Source: Bryobacterales bacterium
GTDB taxonomy: Bacteria; Acidobacteriota; Terriglobia; Bryobacterales; Bryobacteraceae
Direction of reading: 5' to 3'
DNA length: 19,802 bases
Assembly (NCBI GenBank): GCA_003132865.1
Contig: PKYZ01000005.1
Span: 131 to 19,932, forward strand
The notes beneath the pieces are model-generated. The model searched no databases. It was given only the letters and a program-made list of their open reading frames with translations, and had not been told where the DNA came from. Numbering within the stretch: position 1 is the stretch's first letter; each line of letters begins with the position of its first letter. Both the position numbers and the translations under genes were made by a program. Shown piece by piece: positions 13,808-19,802 of this stretch.

Positions 13808-14713
13808 CCCTTCGCCCGCCCCAACTGCCTTGCAGCGCGGCCCCCGCCGCTTGGCGAGTTCTTCCTGCTTCTCCAGGACCTCTTCAGCCGCTTCCAGCCC
13901 GACGGCCTCGGCGAAGAAAAACTGGTCCTGCGCATCGGCCTCGACCAATGGCGTCTGGACCGCGCCATCCCCTTAGAGGCCGGTATCTACCGTGACCGCT
14001 TCCAGGATGTCGCTGTAAAGGACAAGGTCCGCCAACGAATGTACGACATCGAGAAAGAGGCGGCCGAAGAGGACGGCAAGCCGGCCCACCCCCCGCCCAC
14101 GCCGCTCGATGAAGGCGATCTCCTGGCGCGCGCCTTCAACGTAGATTGCGAGGGTGCCGACTCTTTCACCAAGCTCGCCCGCTACGAAGGCCACCTAGAG
14201 CGTTCCATCGACCGATGCCTCCGCCAGTTGAAAAAGTTCCAGGCCGCCCGCAATACCCCTGACCCCGGTCCACCCGAGACCGGCCCCCAAAGCGACCCGG
14301 AGCCCCTCTCAGCGCCCCAAAAGGCCGATAATTGCGAGACGAACCCAAAAAACGGGGGTGCCGCCGAAGCCGCCCCCGCCCGTCCATCCGCCGGCCTCAC
14401 CTCGACGCCGTTTGTCGATGTTGGCGCGCCCCGCGCGCCCGAAACACAACTCCAGCCCCCGGCACCCGACCCCTGGCCCGGTGCGCAAAGCGCGACCCGG
14501 AGCCCGCCTCGGCCCCGCAAAAAGCCGAATACTACGAGACGAACCCAAAAAATGGGGGTACCGCCGAAGCCGCCTCCGCCCGTCCATCCGCCGGCTACAC
14601 CTCGACGCCGTTTGTCGATGTTGGCGCGCCCCGCGCGCCCGAAACACAACCCCAGCCCCCGGCCCCCGGCCCCGGTGTGCAAAGCGCGCCTCAGGCGCCC
14701 CGCGCTACACTGA
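13808..14713 (+). pseudogene. 5'-truncated remnant of a hypothetical protein gene
   Basis: Immediately after the oxidoreductase TGA, and in the same frame, an open frame runs to TGA 14713 without an ATG before 14039. From about 13855 its codons end almost always in G or C and its product is protein-like: LGEFFLLLQDLFSRFQPDGL, later KLVLRIGLDQWRLDRAIPLE, LLARAFNVD and KLARYEGHLERSIDRCLRQL. I recall such segments from a family of uncharacterised Acidobacteria proteins whose first roughly 60 residues, basic and ending near a HGL motif, are missing here. The C-terminal half becomes Pro/Ala-rich and enters a 200-bp tandem repeat. The likely origin is a deletion or insertion that joined the gene to the oxidoreductase end. 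A short gene with an unusual start, or TGA read-through, is less likely. Confidence 0.55.
14294..14670 (+). repeat. Tandem duplication with a 200-bp period (two copies)
   Basis: Copy one (about 14294-14470) recurs exactly 200 bases later (about 14494-14670). By hand count the block 14341-14470 matches 14541-14670 with about 8 differences in 130 bases, and TTTGTCGATGTTGGCGCG is identical at 14411 and 14611. The first 40 bases are more diverged. Because 200 is not a multiple of three, the same peptide (ETNPKNGG, then TSTPFVDVGAPRAPETQ) appears in one plus frame in copy one and in another in copy two. The repeat lies in the tail of the remnant and runs up to the aminotransferase start. Confidence 0.85.
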
Positions 14714-14727
14714 TACCTCTCTCAACC

Positions 14728-16032
14728 ATGAATACCAACGAAATCCTGCTCGCCAGCCAGGAATACCTGTTTCCGGCAGTCTTCCATTACTACCGCGAGC
14801 CGCTCGTAATCGCGCGCGCCAAAAACCAGTTCGTCTACGACGCCGCCGGACGCGCGTATCTGGATTTCTTCGGTGGCATCCTCACCATCAGTGTGGGCCA
14901 CTGCAACGACCGTGTGAATCGCGCCATCCACGCCCAGGTGGACACCCTGCAGCACGTCTCCACCGTGTTCGTCACCGAGCCGCAGGCCGCGCTGGCGAAG
15001 AAGATCGCGTCGCTCACACCTGGCGACCGCCTGACCAAGTCCTTCTTCACCAACAGCGGCACCGAAGCCAACGAAACCGCCATCCTGGCCGCGCGCTGCT
15101 ACACCGGCAGCACCGAGATCATCGCCCTGCGGCATTCCTATCATGGACGCTCGGCCATGGCCATGGCCCTCACCGGCCAGGCCGCCTGGCGCGTGGGCGG
15201 AGCCGTTCAGCCGGGCATCGTGCACGCGCACAACGCTTATTGTTATCGCTGCCCGTTCGGACTGGCTTACCCGTCCTGCGATGTCCGCTGCGCGCGCGAC
15301 ATGCAAGATTTGATCCGTACCTCCACGTCGGGCCGCGTGGCGGGTTTCATCGCCGAGCCTATACAAGGCGTCGGCGGATTTATCACGCCCCCCAAGGAGT
15401 ATTTCGGCATCGTCGCAGACATCGTGCGCCAGGCGGGCGGCATTTTCATCAGCGACGAAGTACAAACCGCCTGGGGCCGCACGGGAAGTAAGTGGTTCGG
15501 CATCGAACACTACGGAGTCACTCCCGATGTAATCACCAGCGCCAAAGGCTTGGGCAACGGCTGTCCCATCGGAGTGACCATCGCCACACCCGAGGTCGCG
15601 GCGGGCGTCACCGGACTCACTATCTCCACCTTCGGCGGCAACCCGGTCGCCACTACCGCCGCCAAAGCCGTTCTGGATTTGATCGAAGAAGAGAACCTCC
15701 TGGCCAATGCCGCCGAAACCGGCGCCTACTTGCGCGGCAAGCTGGAAGAACTCCGCGGCAAACACGCCATCATCGGCGATGTGCGCGGCATGGGCCTCAT
15801 GCAGGCGTTGGAATTGGTGGAGGACCGCCAGACCAAGGCGCCCGCCGCCCGCGCCACCGCGGAGTTGATGGAAGCCGCGCGCCGCAATGGCCTGCTGATA
15901 GGCAAGGGAGGCACATACGGCAACTGCATCCGCATTTCGCCGCCGCTGAACATCGCCAAATCCGATGTGGACGAATTTGCGCGGCTGCTGGATAACTCGT
16001 TGGAGGAATGTGTCAATGGGGCAGGAAGCTAA
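14728..16032 (+). CDS. Class III PLP-dependent aminotransferase (AGXT2/GABA-transaminase type)
   Basis: A 434-residue enzyme. FFTNSGTEANETAI (106-119) binds the cofactor phosphate, FISDEVQTAWGRTG (240-253) carries the PLP-contacting D243, and the Schiff-base lysine is K273 in SAKGLGNG. RISPPLNI (402-409) is the C-terminal substrate-binding block. Family members move an amino group from an omega-amine or from alanine to a keto acid. A CxxC plus CxxxC cluster (C172, C175, C184, C188) is seen only in some subgroups. ATG 14728 is chosen because family homology (LLASQEYLFPAVFHYYREP) begins here. The frame is open back to 14332, but only through the 200-bp repeat, so that extension is an artefact. 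No clear Shine-Dalgarno is present. The next gene overlaps its end by 17 bases. Confidence 0.92.
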   Translation: MNTNEILLASQEYLFPAVFHYYREPLVIARAKNQFVYDAAGRAYLDFFGGILTISVGHCNDRVNRAIHAQVDTLQHVSTVFVTEPQAALAKKIASLTPGDRLTKSFFTNSGTEANETAILAARCYTGSTEIIALRHSYHGRSAMAMALTGQAAWRVGGAVQPGIVHAHNAYCYRCPFGLAYPSCDVRCARDMQDLIRTSTSGRVAGFIAEPIQGVGGFITPPKEYFGIVADIVRQAGGIFISDEVQTAWGRTGSKWFGIEHYGVTPDVITSAKGLGNGCPIGVTIATPEVAAGVTGLTISTFGGNPVATTAAKAVLDLIEEENLLANAAETGAYLRGKLEELRGKHAIIGDVRGMGLMQALELVEDRQTKAPAARATAELMEAARRNGLLIGKGGTYGNCIRISPPLNIAKSDVDEFARLLDNSLEECVNGAGS

Positions 16033-16609
16033 CTGTGAAGTCCGCTTCGGCAGCAAAGTATCGACGGGCACGGCACTGCTCGAAACCGGCGATCTGATCT
16101 TCCGCGGCGATTTCCGGTTGTCGATTCCGCTGAAAAGTATCCAGTCGCTGGAGGCCGCCGATGGTGTGCTGCGCGTCACGTCGCCCGCGGGCACGGCGCT
16201 CTTCAGCCTCGGTGCGCAGGCCGATAAGTGGGCGCACAAGATCCGCAATCCGCGCACTCTCGCCGATAAGCTGGATGTGAAGCCGGGTATGCGCGTCTCG
16301 CTGATTGGCGTCCGCGATCGACTGGAGGGCCGCACCCGCGACATTACCGAAGGCAAGGCAGCCAAAGAATCGGACCTGATCTTCTTCGGAGCCGGGACGG
16401 ACAAAGACCTGCTGAAGCTGCGCACGCTGCAGAATGCGCTCAAGCGCAATGGCGCGATCTGGGTGGTCTATCCAAAGGGAAAGAAGGACATCACGGAGAT
16501 AGGCGTCCTGAAAGCTGGCAGGCAGGCCGGGCTGGTGGATACCAAGGTCGCGCGCTTTTCGGATACGCACACCGCGCTGAAGTTTGTAATCTCCTTAGCG
16601 AAGCGGTGA
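16016..16609 (+). CDS. DUF3052-like conserved protein of unknown function
   Basis: A 197-residue soluble protein. The N-terminal half (about 1-75) is beta-rich, with SIPLKSIQSLEAADGVLRV. The C-terminal half begins with LADKLDVKPGMRVSLIG (about 78-94) and continues with DLIFFGAGTDKDLLKL and NGAIWVVYPKGKKDITE, the pattern I associate with DUF3052. No catalytic residues are apparent. ATG 16016 is chosen because GGAGG stands nine bases before it (16002-16006), inside the aminotransferase gene; the 17-base overlap implies coupled translation with that enzyme. Its last 15 bases overlap the convergent sulfatase-like gene. A role in aminotransferase-linked metabolism is only positional. Confidence 0.75.
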   Translation: MGQEANCEVRFGSKVSTGTALLETGDLIFRGDFRLSIPLKSIQSLEAADGVLRVTSPAGTALFSLGAQADKWAHKIRNPRTLADKLDVKPGMRVSLIGVRDRLEGRTRDITEGKAAKESDLIFFGAGTDKDLLKLRTLQNALKRNGAIWVVYPKGKKDITEIGVLKAGRQAGLVDTKVARFSDTHTALKFVISLAKR

Positions 16610-18274
16610 CTCTTTCTTGAGAGCATCCAGCTCGCGCCGGCATTGTTCCGCCTCGGGAGCCATCTTACACGCAATCTGTAAGTGCTCCAGAGCTTTCTGA
16701 GTAAGTCCCAAGTACTTATCGGCGATGCCTAACTCAAATTGCGTCATGTAATCGTCCGGCGCGGCGGCCACCACCGCCTCGAAACACTCGCGGGCCTTGG
16801 CGTATAAGTGCTGTTCGACATACGTCCCGCCCAGATCGCGCCGCGCCAGCGTGTTTTTCGGATCGCGTGCCAGAATTTGACGGAAAGTGGCGGCAGCGTC
16901 TTCCAGCCGTCTGTTGTATAGCCACGCCTGCGCCCTTTCGTAGAGCCGGTATTCCGTCAACCGGTCCTTCGGGTCCGGCATCGCGCCTCCGGCCGCGGTG
17001 TGCGGGCGGCCGGATAGATAGCCTAACGAAGCCAGCAGCGCGCGTGCGCGTGGCGGGATGCTCGTGGGCGATGCCGCCTGTTTGGGAGCGTGACTGGCCA
17101 GCAGCCTGCCCAGTTCGCTGAAGAGCGCACGCGCGCGTGCCGGTTCCTTGCCATACAGATTGACCTGCTCGTGCGGGTCCGCGGCTAAGTCATAGAGTTC
17201 CGGGCCGGGCGCATCGATATACTTATAGGCGCCCTCTCGCAGACTTCGCAGCGGCGCCCAGCCGAAGCCATCGTATGCATAGAGGCTCTCGCTGTAGATA
17301 CCGCGCGGGCTGCCCGCATCCAGGAGGCTGCGCCCTTCGAACGACGGCGGCGCGGCGATGTGCAGAAAGTCCAGCACGGTTGGCGCGACGTCCATCAAGC
17401 CGCCCGGCCGGTCGTCGCGCGCGGGGCGTCCTACCGTGCCGTCAGGCCAGTGGACGATCAGTGGCACCCGTAGCGTGCTTTCGTAGATGAAGTAGCCGTG
17501 GCTGTCTTCGCCGTGCTCGCCGAGGCTTTCGCCGTGGTCCGATAGCAGCACCACCAACGAGCTTTGCCACCACCCACTTTGAATGAGGGCCTGCTTGAAC
17601 GCGCCCAGTATCTGATCGGTGTACGCCAGTTCCGCATCGTATCCGGCGCGTATGTAGGGCTTGTGCAGATCGAACAGGTGCGCAAACACGAACACCCCCG
17701 CGCCCCGCCGGATCATGTTGGCCGCCAGCCAGCCGCGCGCCGCGCGCAGGACTAAGGCTCCGTCGCGCCTGTCTCTGCCCGCGTACTCGTGACGGCCCAC
17801 CCCGCCGAAGAACATGGAGCCGGATATGGGCGAGAACGCTTCGAAATGAAACGGGCTGTCGTAAAGGTCGAAGCCTTGGTCGAGGCCCATCTCGCTTTCC
17901 AGGAAGACGCTGCCGATGAAGGCCGCCGTCTTGTATCCATGCGACCGCAGCACGGATGCCAGAGTGACAACTCCCGGCGCCACGCGCTCGGCGTTTTCTT
18001 CAATCTGGTTCTCAAACGGATAAGTGGACGTGAACAGCGAGGTATGTGAGGGAAGCGTGAGCGGAACCTGCGCTTCGATGTTGCTAAATAGTGTGCCCTG
18101 TTGGGCGAACGAGTCGATGTTGGGCGTGCGGATGCGGCGGTATCCGTACGCGCTTAAGTGGTCGGCGCGCAGGGTGTCGATCGAAATCAAGATGACGGAA
18201 GTGGGTTCGGCGGCCAGACACAACCCGGCACTTATACCGAGTAACGTAAACCGTCGAAACCACCTTGAACACAA
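16595..18274 (-). CDS. Secreted sulfatase-like hydrolase with C-terminal TPR repeats
   Basis: About 559 residues. A signal-like segment (RWFRRFTLLGISAGLCLAAE) precedes an alkaline-phosphatase-superfamily sulfatase domain (about 25-400) and a TPR-like helical region (about 445-550, for example ALEHLQIACKMAPEAEQCRREL). Metal-site motifs are visible: ILISIDTLRADHL (D33) and VVLLSDHGESLGEHGED. The nucleophile motif reads VPLTLPSHTS, with Thr (T73) where sulfatases have Cys or Ser for formylglycine, so classical sulfatase chemistry is doubtful; a phosphatase or phosphotransferase activity is possible. No ATG gives a sensible start: the frame runs back into the neighbouring gene. TTG at 18274 is my best guess, GTG at 18292 the alternative; both adjoin a heptamer repeat. 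Convergent with the DUF3052-like gene. Confidence 0.75.
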   Translation of the reverse strand: MCSRWFRRFTLLGISAGLCLAAEPTSVILISIDTLRADHLSAYGYRRIRTPNIDSFAQQGTLFSNIEAQVPLTLPSHTSLFTSTYPFENQIEENAERVAPGVVTLASVLRSHGYKTAAFIGSVFLESEMGLDQGFDLYDSPFHFEAFSPISGSMFFGGVGRHEYAGRDRRDGALVLRAARGWLAANMIRRGAGVFVFAHLFDLHKPYIRAGYDAELAYTDQILGAFKQALIQSGWWQSSLVVLLSDHGESLGEHGEDSHGYFIYESTLRVPLIVHWPDGTVGRPARDDRPGGLMDVAPTVLDFLHIAAPPSFEGRSLLDAGSPRGIYSESLYAYDGFGWAPLRSLREGAYKYIDAPGPELYDLAADPHEQVNLYGKEPARARALFSELGRLLASHAPKQAASPTSIPPRARALLASLGYLSGRPHTAAGGAMPDPKDRLTEYRLYERAQAWLYNRRLEDAAATFRQILARDPKNTLARRDLGGTYVEQHLYAKARECFEAVVAAAPDDYMTQFELGIADKYLGLTQKALEHLQIACKMAPEAEQCRRELDALKKESPLR

Positions 18275-18306
18275 CCACCAGCCACCAGCCACTAACCACC
18301 AGCCAC
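18275..18306. repeat. Heptamer tandem repeat CCACCAG (about 4.5 copies)
   Basis: Seven-base units begin at 18275, 18282, 18289, 18296 and 18303, reading CCACCAG with one variant, CCACTAA. The block fills the gap between the GcvT-like gene and the apparent start of the sulfatase-like gene, adjoining the TTG. Seven is not a multiple of three, so copy-number change would alter the frame of any start upstream of it. It resembles short tandem heptamer repeats known from cyanobacteria and other GC-rich genomes. Confidence 0.7.
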
Positions 18307-18323
18307 GGCGAGCTATGCTCGCC
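18307..18323 (-). terminator. Perfect hairpin just after the GcvT-like gene
   Basis: GGCGAGC (18307-18313) and GCTCGCC (18317-18323) form a perfect 7-bp stem with a three-base loop, starting four bases after the TAG stop on the minus strand. No T-run follows, so it may be a processing site or dispersed palindrome. Confidence 0.45.
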
Positions 18324-18326
18324 ACC

Positions 18327-19475
18327 CTACGACTTCGGAATCTTCTTCCCCGGGTCCACAAACGGCATCGGCACAACCACCGCGCGCGCCGCGCCGTTGG
18401 GCGTCTCGACTTCAAGCTCCGTGCCCATCGCCGCGTGCGCCACCGGCACCATCGCGTAGCCGATGTTCTTCGTCAGTCGTGGCGAATAGATGGCCGAAGT
18501 CACTCGACCCACTAGCTCGCCATCTTTGCGCACGGGCCAGGGGGTCATGTTGAACTCGATCGGCGCGCCCTCAATCTCGACCCCAACCAGGCGCCGCTTC
18601 ACGCCTTCCGCGCGCACCCGGCGAAGCGCCTCGCGACCCAGAAACTCGGCGTCCTTGTCTAGATCCACCAGCCGGTCGAGGCCTGCTTCGTACGGATTGG
18701 TATCCAGTGTCATATCCACGCCATGGTTCAGAATGCCGCCTTCGATGCGGCGAATATCGCTCGGGCCCGTAGGCCGGATATTGAAAGGACGCCCCGCCTC
18801 CATGATGCGTTCCCACAAGTCGTCACCACGGCTGCCATCCCGCAGATAGACTTCGTAGCCTACTTCACTGGTCCATCCGGTGCGCGTGACCACGACCGGA
18901 ATGCCGTCCAGATCCGTTTCGAGGAAATAGTAATAGCGCAAGGCCAGCACCTTGTCGCCGAGCAGCGCCTGCATCACCTGCTTGGATTTGGGCCCCTGCA
19001 CTTGCAGCGGAGAAACATCCGGCTCGCGGATGGTCACCTGCATGCCCGAGTGGACGGCCAGCCCCTTGGCGTAGAGCAGCAGGTCGCTGTCGGCGCCGGC
19101 CAGCCAGAAGTGCCGCTCGCCCAGGCGCAGCAGCACGGGATCGTTGACGATGCCGCCGTCTTCGGTTGTGATCAGCACGTATTTGCCTTGCCCCACGCGG
19201 CACTTGCTCAGGTCGCGCGGCGTCAGCAAGCTGGTAAAACGGAAGGCGTCCGGGCCGGTGATTTCGGTGTTCCGCTCCACCGACACGTCCCACAGCGTCA
19301 CCTCGTTCAACAGGTGCCAGTACTCGTTGACCGGATCGTCATAGCAACTGGGCAGGAACATGTGGTTGTAGACAGTGTAGGCGCGGCAGCCATAACGCAG
19401 CGTGGCTTCGAAGAAGGGCGACCGCCGCAAGCGCGCGCCGCGCTGGATCAGGCGCATGTCGAAGGGTTCTGGCAT
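18327..19475 (-). CDS. GcvT/DmdA-family folate-dependent methyl- or aminomethyltransferase
   Basis: A 382-residue GcvT-fold enzyme. EYWHLLNEVTLWDVSVER (51-68), ITGPDAFRFTSLLTPRDL (72-89), GGIVNDPVLLRL (107-118) and LQVQGPKS (157-164) are family blocks. TGWTSEVGYEVYL (199-211) holds the conserved Glu (E208) next to the folate site, and RRIEGGILNHGVDM (242-255) follows. The wording YTVYNHMFLP and WHLL...WDVSVER is closer to DMSP demethylase DmdA and other non-glycine members than to glycine-cleavage T-protein, and the usual GG-I-D-D reads GGIVND. The family moves a one-carbon group to tetrahydrofolate; the donor here is unknown. A TATACT box seven to fourteen bases upstream implies an almost leaderless message. 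No gcvH or gcvP is nearby. Confidence 0.85.
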   Translation of the reverse strand: MPEPFDMRLIQRGARLRRSPFFEATLRYGCRAYTVYNHMFLPSCYDDPVNEYWHLLNEVTLWDVSVERNTEITGPDAFRFTSLLTPRDLSKCRVGQGKYVLITTEDGGIVNDPVLLRLGERHFWLAGADSDLLLYAKGLAVHSGMQVTIREPDVSPLQVQGPKSKQVMQALLGDKVLALRYYYFLETDLDGIPVVVTRTGWTSEVGYEVYLRDGSRGDDLWERIMEAGRPFNIRPTGPSDIRRIEGGILNHGVDMTLDTNPYEAGLDRLVDLDKDAEFLGREALRRVRAEGVKRRLVGVEIEGAPIEFNMTPWPVRKDGELVGRVTSAIYSPRLTKNIGYAMVPVAHAAMGTELEVETPNGAARAVVVPMPFVDPGKKIPKS

Positions 19476-19488
19476 AGTGGGTCAAGCC

Positions 19489-19494
19489 AGTATA
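19489..19494 (-). promoter_or_regulatory. Putative -10 box of the GcvT-like gene
   Basis: TATACT on the minus strand (AGTATA on plus) stands 13 bases before the ATG at 19475. Transcription would start about seven bases from the ATG, giving an almost leaderless message, which agrees with the absence of a Shine-Dalgarno. A -35 box is not clear. Confidence 0.4.
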
Positions 19495-19507
19495 CTACGG
19501 CGCGGTA

Positions 19508-19529
19508 GGACAGGCCTCCGGGCCTGTCC
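19508..19529. repeat. Perfect 9-bp palindrome in the divergent gap
   Basis: GGACAGGCC (19508-19516) and GGCCTGTCC (19521-19529) are exact reverse complements around TCCG. The palindrome lies 33 bases from the GcvT-like start and 33 from the thiD start. Between two divergent starts it cannot be a terminator for either, so it is an operator candidate or a dispersed palindromic repeat. Confidence 0.55.
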
Positions 19530-19562
19530 CCGGGTCTGCCAGCCTGCTAGACTATTGGCTGC

Positions 19563-19802
19563 ATGCTCCCTGTCGCGCTAACTATCGCCGGCTCCGACCC
19601 AATCGGCGGCGCGGGTATCCAGGCGGACCTGAAAACATTTCATCAGTTCGGTGTGTACGGCGAAGCCGTGATCACCTTGCTGACGGTGCAGAACACCGTG
19701 CGCTTGGCGCGCGTGGATTGCGTGCCCGCGGAACTGGTGTTGGCCCAGTTGGCCGCGGTTCTGGAGGACATTCCGCCGCACGCCGCCAAGACCGGCGCGC
19801 TC
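19563..19802 (+). CDS. thiD: Hydroxymethylpyrimidine/phosphomethylpyrimidine kinase, 5' part
   Basis: The first 80 codons of a gene cut by the window end. [21 protein letters not shown] (6-26) is the substrate- and nucleotide-binding signature of ThiD, and [15 protein letters not shown] (31-45) is the next conserved block. ThiD phosphorylates hydroxymethylpyrimidine twice in thiamine synthesis. A TAGACT box (19548-19553) ten bases before the ATG suggests a very short leader; no Shine-Dalgarno is evident. The gene is divergent from the GcvT-like gene across 87 bases containing a perfect palindrome. The C-terminal two-thirds, including the catalytic Cys region, are not visible. Confidence 0.9.
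   Translation, partial: MLPVALTIAGSDPIGGAGIQADLKTFHQFGVYGEAVITLLTVQNTVRLARVDCVPAELVLAQLAAVLEDIPPHAAKTGAL

Noticed and set aside
13804..13995. ATG overlapping the oxidoreductase stop, opening a 63-codon frame
   Set aside because: The product is Arg/Pro-rich low complexity and lies out of frame with the codon-biased remnant.
14294..14670. CRISPR-like or phage-type repeat
   Set aside because: Only two long copies with no spacers; it is a simple tandem duplication in a coding tail.
14332..14727. Longer N-terminus of the aminotransferase
   Set aside because: The extra residues are translated from the 200-bp repeat and have no aminotransferase similarity.
14722..16449. Long minus-strand open frame of 575 codons opposite the aminotransferase
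   Set aside because: It is antisense to a well-recognised enzyme; the codon bias that opens it comes from the high third-position GC of the real gene.
18275..18415. Sulfatase-like start at 18415
   Set aside because: It would overlap the GcvT-like gene by 89 bases and gives a basic, low-complexity peptide from the heptamer repeat and the antisense frame, not a signal peptide.
18327..19475. Annotation as canonical glycine-cleavage T-protein (gcvT)
   Set aside because: No gcvH/gcvP neighbours, GGIVND in place of the usual Asp pair, and motifs closer to DmdA-type members.

Overview
The window is GC-rich and gene-dense. It most resembles an Acidobacteriota chromosome, probably Bryobacterales/Solibacter-like. 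That rests on family recognition from memory, not a search: a small secreted protein with an acidobacterial-looking N-terminus, a fused carboxypeptidase-regulatory/beta-barrel outer-membrane protein, a sulfatase-TPR protein, and short perfect palindromes at gene ends. I see no rRNA, tRNA, CRISPR array, transposase or phage gene.

Left part (1-3766). An edge array of tetraloop hairpins lies beyond a two-gene minus-strand unit (mobA-like, then an MlaF-type ABC ATPase, overlapping by ATGA). Divergent from it, with a recognisable -10 box, is a plus-strand cell-wall pair: a lytic transglycosylase and an AMIN-domain N-acetylmuramoyl-L-alanine amidase. A perfect 12-bp hairpin separates it from the convergent next block.

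Middle part (3820-12484). Four closely spaced minus-strand genes run from an outer-membrane barrel protein, through a secreted protein of unknown function, to a KdpD-type histidine kinase and a response regulator/diguanylate cyclase. The last two, 2 bp apart, look like a two-component c-di-GMP pathway. Then come a small beta-carbonic-anhydrase-like protein, a divergent KynB-like metal-dependent cyclase, a putative lipoprotein with repeated GxGE motifs, an isoprenylcysteine-methyltransferase-like membrane protein, a tiny membrane protein overlapping its neighbours on both sides, and a STAS anti-sigma-factor antagonist.

Right part (12647-19802). The genes are largely catabolic: a DAO-family FAD oxidoreductase, a class III PLP aminotransferase, a DUF3052-like protein, a secreted sulfatase-like/TPR protein on the opposite strand, and a GcvT/DmdA-type folate enzyme. 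The start of thiD is cut by the window end. The oxidoreductase, aminotransferase and GcvT-like protein could share amine or methyl-group catabolism, but that is inference.

Between the oxidoreductase and the aminotransferase lies a start-less coding remnant. It is in frame with the oxidoreductase across its TGA and ends in a 200-bp tandem duplication. Because 200 is not a multiple of three, the duplication moves one peptide into another frame and makes the aminotransferase frame look falsely long. The features I think most deserve a second look are this junction, the hairpin array at the left edge, and the heptamer repeat in front of the sulfatase gene.
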